Shown here piece by piece: positions 18,223 to 26,102 of a stretch of 64,000 bases of DNA. The DNA lies in contig JAGBSL010000020.1 of the NCBI GenBank assembly GCA_017631875.1, forward strand, positions 1 through 64,000, written 5' to 3'. Within the stretch, counting starts at the first letter, position 1. The number at the start of each line of letters is the position of its first letter. Source of the stretch: Bacteroidales bacterium (GTDB taxonomy: Bacteria > Bacteroidota > Bacteroidia > Bacteroidales > UBA932). A program made the translations under genes and the position numbers. A model generated the notes under the pieces. That model did no database searches. It was not told where the DNA came from and saw nothing but the letters and a program-made list of their open reading frames with translations.

Positions 18223-18246
18223 TGTGACTTAATTTTATTAGATTTG
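18215..18246 (+). promoter_or_regulatory. Bacteroidales-type promoter of the EF-G2 gene
   Basis: ATTG (18215-18218), 20 bases, TAGATTTG (18239-18246), close to TTTG-N19-21-TAnnTTTG. A start site near 18252 would give a leader of about 60 bases before the ATG at 18312. Confidence 0.55.
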
Positions 18247-18311
18247 CGAGGATGTGTCTTCCCAGACACAGACTGACACATAAAAACAAACACAATAACA
18301 CAACAGAACTG

Positions 18312-20465
18312 ATGAAAGCGTATTCAACTCAAAACATCCGTAATGTGGTTCTGCTTGGTAGCACCAAGTCAGGTAAGACCACATTGTCTGAAGCGATGCT
18401 TTTCGAAGGAAAAGTAATCGACAGAAGAGGTACAGTGGAAGGAAAGAACACTGTTTCTGACAATGCTGAAATCGAGCAGATCAACCAGAGATCGGTCTAT
18501 GCAACTCCGCTCTATGCTGAGTTCATGGATACTAAGTTCAATATCATCGACACTCCGGGTGCAGATGACTTCGTAGGTGGAGCAGTTTCTGCATTCAAGG
18601 TTTGCGACCTTGGAGTACTCGTAGTGAACGCGCAGCAGGGCGTTGAGGTAGGTACACAGATCTACGCACGCTATGCAAAGAATTATCATATTCCTCTTAT
18701 CGTGGCTGTTAACCAGCTTGACGGTGAGAAGGCATCGTGGGAGACTACTCTCGAGTCTATGAAGGAGGCATTCGGCGGCAAGCCGGTAGTCGTTCAGTAT
18801 CCTGTGACAGTTGGTCCGGAGTTCGACGGCTTCATCGATGTCCTCAAGATGAAATATTATCGTTTCGAAGGCGATACAGGCAAGCGCCAGGATCTCGAGA
18901 TCCCTGCAAACCTCCTCGAGGAGGCTGAGGAGCTCAGAAACCAGCTCATCGAGCGCGCTGCCGAGTATGACGATACTCTCATGGAGACATTCTTCGAGCA
19001 GGGCGTCCTCTCAGAGGATGAGATCAGAAAGGGTCTTGGTATCGGTATCCGCGAGGGTGCTGTGATGCCTATCTTCTGTCTCTCTGCAAAGAAGGACATC
19101 GGCGTGAAGCGTCTGATGGAGTTCACAATCCGCACAGCGGCTTCTCCGGCAGAGCGTCCATGCGTGACTAAGGATGGAAAGACATACGAGTGCAAGCAGG
19201 ATGCTCCTGTATCACTCTTCATATATAAGACAGCTGTCGAGCAGCACCTTGGTGAGGTTGCTTACTTCAAGGTGATGACAGGAGAGCTCACAGAGGGCGT
19301 TGACCTCGAGAATCCTGAGACAGGTGACAAGGAAAGAATCACAGCTATCTATGCAGTGGCTGGTAAGAAGAAGGAGAAGGTGACTGACCTCAAGGCAGGT
19401 GATATCGGATGTACAGTGAAGCTCCGCGCCGCTAAGACAAACGTAACACTCTGCGCTCCAGGTGCTGATATCGCATACAAGGCAATCGAGTTCCCTCACT
19501 ACAAGTATCGCTGCGCTGTAAAGGCAAAGGATGCTAAGGACGAGGAGAAGGTAAGCGAGGCTATGGCTAAGATCGCTGCCGAGGATCCTACATACATCAT
19601 CGAGTACCACAAGGAGCAGAAGCAGACTATCCTCAAGGGTATGGGTGAGCAGCATGTGAACACTCTCAAGTGGAGACTCCAGAACGAGAACAAGCTTGAG
19701 ATCGAGTTCTCGGCTCCTAAGATCTCTTACCGTGAGACCATCACTAAGGTCGCTACCGCTGACTATCGTCACAAGAAGCAGTCAGGTGGAGCAGGTCAGT
19801 TCGGTGAGGTACACCTCCTCATCGCTCCTTACCAGGAGGGTGTAGATCCAGGTAACCGCTTCAAGGTTGACGGAAAAGAGGTTGTCCTCAACATCAAGGG
19901 TAAGGAAGAGTTCGATCTTCCATGGGGCGGTAAGCTCGAGTACTACAATTGCGTAGTCGGTGGTGCTATCGATGCTCGCTTCATGCCAGCTATCCTCAAG
20001 GGTATCAACGAGAAGATGAGCGAAGGTCCTCTTACTGGTTCGCTTGCACGCGACATCCGCGTTTACGTTTACGACGGTAAGATGCATCCGGTAGATTCAA
20101 ACGAAATCTCATTCGTTCTCGCAGCTCGTAACGCATTCAAGGAGGCATTCCGCATCGCAGGTCCTAAGATCATGGAGCCTATCTACAATGTAGAGGTCAT
20201 GACTCCGTCTGAGTACATGGGTGCATGTATGTCTGACCTCCAGAACCGCCGTGCCCTCATCGAGGGAATGGGTTCTGAGAAGGGATTCGAGATCATAAAG
20301 GCACGCGTTCCACTCGCAGAGCTTTACCGTTACTCGACAACCCTCAGCTCACTCTCGTCAGGTAGCGCAACATTTACTATGGACTTCGCTGACTACCAGC
20401 CGGTACCTGGTGATGTTCAGGAGAAGCTGTTGAAGGCTTACCTTGAAGAGGAGAAGGAAGACTAA
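18312..20465 (+). CDS. EF-G paralogue of the EF-G2 type, GTPase motifs degenerate
   Basis: Translation elongation factor G paralogue that acts at the ribosome in translocation, 717 residues from the ATG at 18312. The 20 extra residues possible from 18252 are not EF-G-like. The P-loop is intact (GSTKSGKT, 16-23). The switch I RGITI motif is replaced by Arg60-Ser-Val-Tyr, and the catalytic His of DTPGH is Ala84 (DTPGADDF, 80-87). The guanine-binding NKxD is NQLD (134-137). The C-terminal EF-G domains are complete. This matches the Bacteroides EF-G2 paralogue, reported to translocate without GTP hydrolysis and to matter during carbon starvation and gut colonization. Codon use is biased as in highly expressed genes. 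The canonical EF-G is not in this window. Confidence 0.88.
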   Translation: MKAYSTQNIRNVVLLGSTKSGKTTLSEAMLFEGKVIDRRGTVEGKNTVSDNAEIEQINQRSVYATPLYAEFMDTKFNIIDTPGADDFVGGAVSAFKVCDLGVLVVNAQQGVEVGTQIYARYAKNYHIPLIVAVNQLDGEKASWETTLESMKEAFGGKPVVVQYPVTVGPEFDGFIDVLKMKYYRFEGDTGKRQDLEIPANLLEEAEELRNQLIERAAEYDDTLMETFFEQGVLSEDEIRKGLGIGIREGAVMPIFCLSAKKDIGVKRLMEFTIRTAASPAERPCVTKDGKTYECKQDAPVSLFIYKTAVEQHLGEVAYFKVMTGELTEGVDLENPETGDKERITAIYAVAGKKKEKVTDLKAGDIGCTVKLRAAKTNVTLCAPGADIAYKAIEFPHYKYRCAVKAKDAKDEEKVSEAMAKIAAEDPTYIIEYHKEQKQTILKGMGEQHVNTLKWRLQNENKLEIEFSAPKISYRETITKVATADYRHKKQSGGAGQFGEVHLLIAPYQEGVDPGNRFKVDGKEVVLNIKGKEEFDLPWGGKLEYYNCVVGGAIDARFMPAILKGINEKMSEGPLTGSLARDIRVYVYDGKMHPVDSNEISFVLAARNAFKEAFRIAGPKIMEPIYNVEVMTPSEYMGACMSDLQNRRALIEGMGSEKGFEIIKARVPLAELYRYSTTLSSLSSGSATFTMDFADYQPVPGDVQEKLLKAYLEEEKED

Positions 20466-20467
20466 TA

Positions 20468-20569
20468 TTTATTGTATTTTGTATTCCGGTGACCCCCGGC
20501 CCGCACCTGCGGTGCTGACCCACCCCCTACGCGGGGGTGCGATGTCACCTCCATACAAAACACAATAAA
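20468..20569. repeat. Palindromic element with two inner hairpins, directly after EF-G2
   Basis: Outer arms TTTATTGTATTTTGTAT..GGTGAC and the near-complement GTCACC..ATACAAAACACAATAAA pair at about 22 of 26 positions. Inside lie GCACC-TGC-GGTGC (20503-20515) and CACCCCC-TACGC-GGGGGTG (20521-20539). The fold is a three-way junction. It may be a dispersed MITE/REP-like repeat or a structured 3' UTR. Confidence 0.55.
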
Positions 20570-20630
20570 CCGATATGGTTAAACGCTAGGTGGGGCGATC
20601 CGGAGAGGGTCGCCCTGCTTTGTTTAGTCA

Positions 20631-20775
20631 ATGGAGATTATTGTTAACGACACCATGATTTGTAACTTGGTATAAATTAATGGTTTATAAAATACCAGTG
20701 CTGTTAATCCCTCCTTTAAAGCATGGGTTAACGGCACTGGATTTTGCAAATGTTTAATTATCTCCATCGCTTCCG
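20631..20775 (-). repeat. TTTAAAGG hairpin repeat, copy A (reverse orientation)
   Basis: A 16-bp stem (20695-20711 with 20725-20740; two G-T wobbles) with loop TCCTTTAAAGCAT. On its left, after an A/T-rich spacer, is GTTAACGACACC (20643-20654), the reverse complement of the outer motif GGTGCCGTTAAC of copy B. The outermost ends ATGGAGATTATT and AATTATCTCCAT form an extra imperfect inverted repeat not seen in the other copies. Confidence 0.6.
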
Positions 20776-20880
20776 GAGAGCTTCAGACCAGAACTCCATC
20801 TTCCGAGGCGCTTGCCAGCCACCTCATCTGTTTTCGTGCGGAAATTTAGCATAAGACATTGATTTATAAAGTCTTATATG

Positions 20881-20912
20881 AACAAGGGTCGGAAAATTTT
20901 CCGACCCTTGTT
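20881..20912. terminator. Bidirectional terminator
   Basis: A perfect 32-base self-complementary sequence (AACAAGGGTCGGAAAA and its complement) followed by T-rich sequence on both strands. It stands after the flavodoxin-like gene (minus) and can also stop reading from EF-G2. Its core equals that of the tnaA terminator. Confidence 0.8.
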
Positions 20913-20950
20913 TTAGTAATATGCTGATATACAATATATTAGGCTCTTTG

Positions 20951-21595
20951 TTATCTGATAAAGTTAGTCATTACAGGCTTCTCCTTTACAGGATCAGGGA
21001 TACCAGCTGCGCGGCCCGCTTCGATACACTTGAGGAGCCATGCCATATTGCGGCCGAGCTCACGCATAACCTGCATGCCTTCCTCGTCCTGGAGGACCTG
21101 TTCAGGGGTGTTGCCGTGTACCATGTTCCAGTACTTTGATGACACTACCGGCATTGACGAGATTGTGAAGTACTTGTTTACCTGGTCGAATGCTGCAGTA
21201 GTACCTCCGCGGCGTGCGCTTACGATACCAGCTGCCGGCTTGTAGCGGAACACCTTGCCCTTGCCGTAGAATGCACGGTCCATGAATGAGGTGAGTGCGC
21301 CAGAGAGTGCGGCATAGTGCACAGGGCTTCCGAAGATGAATCCGTCTGCCTGCTCGGCCTTGTCGAGGAATTCGTTCACGCAGTCGTTCATGAAGCATCT
21401 GAGAGACGGTTTCTCCCCGTTCGGGCCTCTCTTGATGCACTGGGCGCATCCCAGACATCCTGAGATAGGCTTCACGCCGAGCCAGATGATTTCGGTTTCG
21501 ATTCCTTCAGCGATGAGCTCCTTCTCTACCTCCTTGAGGGCTGTGTATGTGCATCCTTCCTTGTGAGGGCTGCCGTTTACCAATAGTACTTTCAT
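20951..21595 (-). CDS. Flavodoxin-family / NADPH-dependent FMN reductase-like protein
   Basis: Flavin-binding oxidoreductase, 214 residues. The start KVLLVNGSPHKEGCTYTAL is the FMN phosphate-binding loop of this fold (residues 2-20). A cysteine-containing stretch CLGCAQCIKRG follows near residue 47, then the FGSPVHYAALSGAL flavin-contact segment. The paired cysteines resemble iron-sulfur flavoproteins, but spacing alone does not prove a cluster. Substrate is unknown. It is monocistronic, read toward the terminator at 20881. Confidence 0.8.
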   Translation of the reverse strand: MKVLLVNGSPHKEGCTYTALKEVEKELIAEGIETEIIWLGVKPISGCLGCAQCIKRGPNGEKPSLRCFMNDCVNEFLDKAEQADGFIFGSPVHYAALSGALTSFMDRAFYGKGKVFRYKPAAGIVSARRGGTTAAFDQVNKYFTISSMPVVSSKYWNMVHGNTPEQVLQDEEGMQVMRELGRNMAWLLKCIEAGRAAGIPDPVKEKPVMTNFIR

Positions 21596-21771
21596 ATTTT
21601 CTTAAGTTAGTATGTTAATTCTATGTATGTGTCTCTTGTGTTTTATTGATAGGGTGGTGGAGAAATATGAAAATATGTCCACGTTACCGTTTCATGTAAG
21701 TTGTTGATAGAGAGTTAGTTGTTGGTTTGTCCTGCATGGCAGGGAAGGTAGGATACTGAAGTAAGTGGCTG

Positions 21772-22314
21772 TTACTCAGGGAGTTCTCCGTTACGGTACA
21801 TTCCTGATAGGATGCCAGTGCCTTCTGCTCTCTGCTTCTTGGAGATTTCATCCATGCGTCGCAGTGACTCTTCCGTGAAATCTCCATGGAAGACCATCAT
21901 GCTTGTGGTAGGCCAGATATTGAGGAGTACCATCTCATGAAATACGTCGCCATCTTGCTCGTTGAGGAATATGTACATGCGAGAGATGTCGTCATTGATT
22001 TCACCGGCCTTTATGTACTTGCTTAATAGTTTCATGGCCTCAGATTGGAACGCCCTCTCTTCTCTTTCTCTGTCATCCTTGAACGAGAACATGTAGAGGC
22101 TTTCCAGGTCATCTATAATCGCGGCAACAGGTGTCTTCTTGAGGGTCGGTCTTGCCATCTTGAGCATCAGACCGTCGATCTTCATGCATTTTGCTCCCTT
22201 GACTCCGTCATTGGCTTCAAGGAACCTTACGGCCGGGCTTTTAGCTGGTTCGTCTGCTCTTGCGGAAAATGCAAGGCACATCAGAACTGTAAATATGGAT
22301 AATAAACGTTTCAT
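21772..22314 (-). CDS. Secreted DUF4252-like small protein
   Basis: A 180-residue protein with a clear signal peptide (KRLLSIFTVLMCLAFSARA, residues 2-20) and no lipobox. The mature part carries KIDGLMLKMARP, a Lys/Glu-rich helix, and the closing MVFHGDFTEESLRRMDEI segment. The arrangement resembles DUF4252 proteins of Bacteroidota; I recall it rather than prove it. Function is unknown. It starts 23 bases after the ksgA stop on the same strand and is probably co-transcribed with it. Confidence 0.65.
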   Translation of the reverse strand: MKRLLSIFTVLMCLAFSARADEPAKSPAVRFLEANDGVKGAKCMKIDGLMLKMARPTLKKTPVAAIIDDLESLYMFSFKDDREREERAFQSEAMKLLSKYIKAGEINDDISRMYIFLNEQDGDVFHEMVLLNIWPTTSMMVFHGDFTEESLRRMDEISKKQRAEGTGILSGMYRNGELPE

Positions 22315-22337
22315 AGCGAGAGCCAGAGGAGCATTTA

Positions 22338-23171
22338 TTATGCCAGTTTAAGTGTCAGTGAGATGAAGTCCTCCACGCTGAGGCGCTCCGGACGCAGTTC
22401 GAATACAGGGTCTGCAACGAACTCCGCCAGCTGCTCCTCTGACCATCCGAGGCGGTCTGCCTTTGCACGGATGAGCGGCTTCAATGAATTTCTAAGGGTC
22501 TTGCGGCGCTGGTTGAAGCCGGTCTTCACGACAGTCTTGAAGAGTGCCTCATCACAGCCGAGCTCAGTACGCTGGTTGCGCACGAGTCTGATTACAGCTG
22601 ACTTCACCTTTGGCGGCGGGTTGAATGCGCCTTCGCCTACGGTGAACAGGTATTCGATGTCATACCATGCCTGGAGGAGTACCGAAAGGATTCCGTATGT
22701 CTTTGTGCCCGGTTTCTCAGCGATGCGCTCTGCCACTTCCTTCTGGATCATGCACACCACCTGCGGCACCTGCTCCTTGTAGTCAAGCACCTTGAAGAAA
22801 ATCTGTGAGGAGATGTTGTATGGGAAGTTTCCTATGACACAGAACTGGCCTGGGAAGAATGTCTCGAGCTTGAGCTTCAGGAAGTCGGCTTCGATCAGCT
22901 TGCCGTTCACCTGAGGGAAGTGTACGAGGAGGTAGTCAACTGATTCAGTGTCAATCTCTACCATGCGAAGGTCCACCTCCGGTCTCTGGAGCACATATTG
23001 GGTCAGCACTCCCATGCCCGGACCTACCTCAAGAGCCGGCATAGGGTTCGATGCGTCATGTACGGTCTCCAGACCGGGACATGGCACGATAAGCGCCTCC
23101 GCAATCCTCTGTGCGATAGACAGGTCTGTCAAAAAGTGCTGGCCAAGGGCCTTCTTTGCTCTAACTTCCAT
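22338..23171 (-). CDS. rsmA: 16S rRNA (adenine-N6,N6)-dimethyltransferase
   Basis: KsgA/RsmA methylates two adjacent adenines near the 3' end of 16S rRNA, a late step of small-subunit assembly. I chose the ATG at 23171 (277 residues) because the product then begins [15 protein letters not shown], the family start. A -7-like TATATTTG at 23216-23209 (minus) sits just upstream and would make the longer reading from 23207 impossible. The SAM-binding loop is ALEVGPGMG (46-54) and the catalytic NFPYN motif is at 115-119. A 12-residue stretch around residues 32-45 looks like a lineage-specific insert. Confidence 0.95.
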   Translation of the reverse strand: MEVRAKKALGQHFLTDLSIAQRIAEALIVPCPGLETVHDASNPMPALEVGPGMGVLTQYVLQRPEVDLRMVEIDTESVDYLLVHFPQVNGKLIEADFLKLKLETFFPGQFCVIGNFPYNISSQIFFKVLDYKEQVPQVVCMIQKEVAERIAEKPGTKTYGILSVLLQAWYDIEYLFTVGEGAFNPPPKVKSAVIRLVRNQRTELGCDEALFKTVVKTGFNQRRKTLRNSLKPLIRAKADRLGWSEEQLAEFVADPVFELRPERLSVEDFISLTLKLA

Positions 23172-23237
23172 AGGTTTTGATTTTGTGTGTTTTTTATTGC
23201 AAAACATACAAATATAGTAATATTTTATTTTAAAGAT

Positions 23238-23265
23238 GTCTCGACTGTGCTCGACATGACAATGT
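23238..23265. repeat. Short dispersed repeat (CTCGAC...GACATGACA type)
   Basis: TCTCGACTGTGCTCGACATGAC is given here only by its arms CTCGAC and GTGCTCGACATGAC. A relative lies at 24262-24297 in the same orientation. Both resemble small REP-like palindromes with a TCGAGATGACAT tail. Confidence 0.45.
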
Positions 23266-24197
23266 TAGCGGGTGCCGATCCAGATGAGCGCCATACCGAT
23301 AAGGATGAGCGCCAGATCCACGGCCTTGGCCCGCAGGTTCCTTTCCTTGAAGATGAGGGCAGCGCATGCGAATGATACGATGACCGAACTGCGGCGCACC
23401 AATGAAACCACAGAAATCATGGATTCCGGGTCATTCAGCGACGTGAAGTAGGCGAAATCGGCGATGCATATGAAAAGGGATATCAGCGGTATGCTCCATC
23501 TCCATGTGAACGGGGTGCTTTCCTTGCGTCGCGGATACCACAGGAGTCCGCAGATCGCCGCCATGATGACCATCTGGTAGAAATTGAACCAGCTCTGCAC
23601 GAACATAGGGCTTAACTGCTTCATTATGAACTTATCATAAAGTCCGCTCACAGCTCCCATAAGCACAGCCCCGGCCAGACACCATATCCACTTGTTGCTC
23701 TTGAAGTCGATGTTTTCCTTCTTTCCGGTGCGGCTCATCAGGAAGACGGAGAGGATGGTCACCAGGACGCCGGCCCATTGATATGGATTCAACCTTTCGC
23801 CGAAGATCAGCGTCGCTCCCACCAGCACCAGCACCGGCCTGGTCGCGTTGATCGGCCCGACGATGCTCAGCGGCAGGTGCTTCAGCCCGAAATAGCCGCA
23901 GATCCACGACGACAGCACGATGAACGCCTTCAGCACCACCAGCAGATGCGCCCGCACCATCTGCGATGAAATCGCTTGCTCGCTGGTAAACGGAGCGGTG
24001 TCGAGGAGGGTGCCGGAGAACCAGCCGAAACCGCCGATGTAGTCCAGGAGGAAGGGGGAGAATATCAACGTCGAGAATACCGTGTTCAAAAACAATACGG
24101 GAAGGACGGCGTTGCCCTTCAGGGACGCTTTTTTTGATGTATCATAGAATCCGAGAAAGGTCGCGGATACGAATGCGAGTACTAACCACATAGGCAA
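23265..24197 (-). CDS. DMT/EamA-family transporter
   Basis: Inner-membrane protein of 310 residues with 10 hydrophobic segments in two EamA-type halves. Typical segments are LPLSIVGPINATRPVLVLVG in the first half and SLVRRSSVIVSFACAALIF near the end. Such proteins export or import small metabolites; the substrate cannot be told. The coding region looks complete. It stands alone between two copies of a short dispersed repeat, with a minus-strand TACATTTG (24222-24215) as a possible -7 box. Confidence 0.82.
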   Translation of the reverse strand: MPMWLVLAFVSATFLGFYDTSKKASLKGNAVLPVLFLNTVFSTLIFSPFLLDYIGGFGWFSGTLLDTAPFTSEQAISSQMVRAHLLVVLKAFIVLSSWICGYFGLKHLPLSIVGPINATRPVLVLVGATLIFGERLNPYQWAGVLVTILSVFLMSRTGKKENIDFKSNKWIWCLAGAVLMGAVSGLYDKFIMKQLSPMFVQSWFNFYQMVIMAAICGLLWYPRRKESTPFTWRWSIPLISLFICIADFAYFTSLNDPESMISVVSLVRRSSVIVSFACAALIFKERNLRAKAVDLALILIGMALIWIGTR

Positions 24198-24261
24198 AAG
24201 TCAATTTGAGGGTGCAAATGTATTACAATTCTTTTTTATTTAGTATTTTTGTCAGATTTTA

Positions 24262-24297
24262 GATCTCTCCACGCGCTTCGCTTGGTCGAGATGACAT
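24262..24297. repeat. Short dispersed repeat, second copy
   Basis: CTCTCCACGCGCTTCGC followed by TTGGTCGAGATGACAT, in the aspS leader. It shares the TCGAsATGACA tail with the copy at 23238, and together the two flank the DMT transporter gene. Confidence 0.45.
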
Positions 24298-24319
24298 AGA
24301 AATATAAAACAACACATAT

Positions 24320-26092
24320 ATGTACAGAACACACACCTGCGGAGAACTCCGCATTGAAAATGTAGGCCAGACAGTTACGCTGGCAGGATGGGTGCAGAAG
24401 TCAAGAAAGCTTGGCGGTATGACATTCGTTGACCTCAGAGACCGTTACGGCATCACTCAGCTCGTTGTTGACGCACATGCTGCAGAGGAGCTGAACGAGG
24501 TAGCTTCAAGCCTCGGTCGTGAGTGGGTCATCCAGGTTACAGGTCAGGTAATAGAGCGTCAGAGCAAGAACGCCAAGATGCCTACCGGCGACATCGAGAT
24601 CAGCCTCAGCGAGATCAAGGTGCTCAACAAGGCAAACACACCTCCGTTCACAATCGAGGAGGAGAGCGACGGTGGTGAGGAGCTCAGGGCTAAGTACCGT
24701 TACCTCGACCTCCGTAGAGGACCTCTCCAGAGAGCACTAAAGATCCGTCACCAGATCGCTCATGAAGTACGCAACTACCTCGATGCTCAGAACTTCCTTG
24801 AGATCGAGACTCCATACCTTATCAAGTCTACTCCGGAGGGAGCACGTGACTTCGTGGTTCCGTCACGTATGAACCCGGGTCAGTTCTACGCTCTCCCACA
24901 GTCTCCTCAGACATTCAAGCAGCTCCTCATGGTTGCCGGTTACGACCGTTACTTCCAGATCGTACGCTGCTTCCGTGACGAGGACCTCCGTGCTGACCGT
25001 CAGCCTGAGTTCACCCAGATCGACTGTGAGATGTCATTCGTGGAGCAGGAGGACGTGCTCAACACATTCGAGGGCATGATGAGAACCCTCTTCAAGAACG
25101 TTCTCAATGTAGAGATCGCAGAGCGCATCCCACGCATGAGCTGGTATGACGCAATGGATCAGTACGGTTCAGATAAGCCGGATATCCGCTTCGACATGAA
25201 GATCCACGAGATCACAGACCTCGTCAAGGGTTACGGCTTCTCAGTATTCGATGGCGTTGACTACATCGGTGCAATCAACGTAGAGGGCACTGCAAACTAT
25301 ACAAGAAAGCAGATCGATGAGCTCACAGAGTGGGTGAAGAGACCTCAGGTAGGTGCAAAGGGACTCGTTTACATCAAGATCAACGAGGACGGCAGCATCA
25401 AGTCTTCAATCGACAAGTTCTATACTCCTGAGCAGCTCCAGGCAGTTGCAGACCGCCTCGGCGCAAAGAAGGGCGACATGCTCCTCGTGATGTGCGGTGC
25501 CAAGAGAAAGACCCAGAACATGCTCGGAGTACTCCGTATCGAGATGGGTAACAGACTCGGTCTCCGCGATCCGTTCAACTTCGCACCGCTTTGGGTAGTT
25601 GACTTCCCTCTCGTGGAGTGGGACGACGAGACTCAGCGCTTCTACGCTATGCACCATCCGTTCACAGCGCCTAAGCCTGAGCACCTCGAGCTCTTCTACA
25701 GCGACAAGAAGGAAGACCTCGAGAGAGTATGTGCGAACGCATACGACTTCGTTCTCAACGGAACAGAGCTCGGCGGTGGATCTATCCGTATCCACGAGGC
25801 TGCAATGCAGGAGCGTATGTTCGAGGTTCTCGGTATCTCTAAGGAGGATGCTGACTACAAGTTCGGCTTCATCATCAATGCCTTCAAGTTCGGTGCTCCG
25901 CCTCATGGAGGTCTCGCATTCGGCTTCGACCGCGTATGCTCGCTCTTCGGCGGACAGGAGACAATCCGCGACTACATTGCATTCCCTAAGAACAACCAGG
26001 GCCGCGACGTGATGATTGACTCTCCATCATATATCGACCAGGAGCAGATGGACGAGCTTTTCCTTGAGTCAAAAGCAGAAAGAAATAACTAA
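24320..26092 (+). CDS. aspS: Aspartyl-tRNA synthetase
   Basis: Class II aminoacyl-tRNA synthetase charging tRNA-Asp, 590 residues, the bacterial length including the GAD insertion domain. It starts [22 protein letters not shown], the anticodon-binding OB-fold. Motif 2 is [19 protein letters not shown] (Phe218 onward) and motif 3 is [15 protein letters not shown] near the end. Codon bias is strong, as expected for a highly expressed gene. Whether it is discriminating (Asp only) or also charges tRNA-Asn was not decided. It ends 10 bases before the next lipoprotein gene. Confidence 0.96.
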   Translation: MYRTHTCGELRIENVGQTVTLAGWVQKSRKLGGMTFVDLRDRYGITQLVVDAHAAEELNEVASSLGREWVIQVTGQVIERQSKNAKMPTGDIEISLSEIKVLNKANTPPFTIEEESDGGEELRAKYRYLDLRRGPLQRALKIRHQIAHEVRNYLDAQNFLEIETPYLIKSTPEGARDFVVPSRMNPGQFYALPQSPQTFKQLLMVAGYDRYFQIVRCFRDEDLRADRQPEFTQIDCEMSFVEQEDVLNTFEGMMRTLFKNVLNVEIAERIPRMSWYDAMDQYGSDKPDIRFDMKIHEITDLVKGYGFSVFDGVDYIGAINVEGTANYTRKQIDELTEWVKRPQVGAKGLVYIKINEDGSIKSSIDKFYTPEQLQAVADRLGAKKGDMLLVMCGAKRKTQNMLGVLRIEMGNRLGLRDPFNFAPLWVVDFPLVEWDDETQRFYAMHHPFTAPKPEHLELFYSDKKEDLERVCANAYDFVLNGTELGGGSIRIHEAAMQERMFEVLGISKEDADYKFGFIINAFKFGAPPHGGLAFGFDRVCSLFGGQETIRDYIAFPKNNQGRDVMIDSPSYIDQEQMDELFLESKAERNN

Positions 26093-26102
26093 CAGAACAG
26101 AT

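Larger units (their letters stand above)
20466..20950. other. 485-bp non-coding region rich in palindromes
   Basis: No convincing gene. It holds, in order: a large palindromic element right after the EF-G2 stop (20468-20569), a GC-rich hairpin GGGCGA/TCGCCC followed by a weak T-run (20593-20615), a copy of the TTTAAAGG hairpin repeat (20631-20775), an unassigned stretch (20776-20880), and a strong terminator (20881-20912). No tRNA cloverleaf was found by eye. Confidence 0.7.

Noticed and set aside
20466..20950. Possible tRNA or known riboswitch
   Set aside because: No acceptor/anticodon arrangement and no familiar riboswitch core could be found by eye; the folds are simple palindromes.
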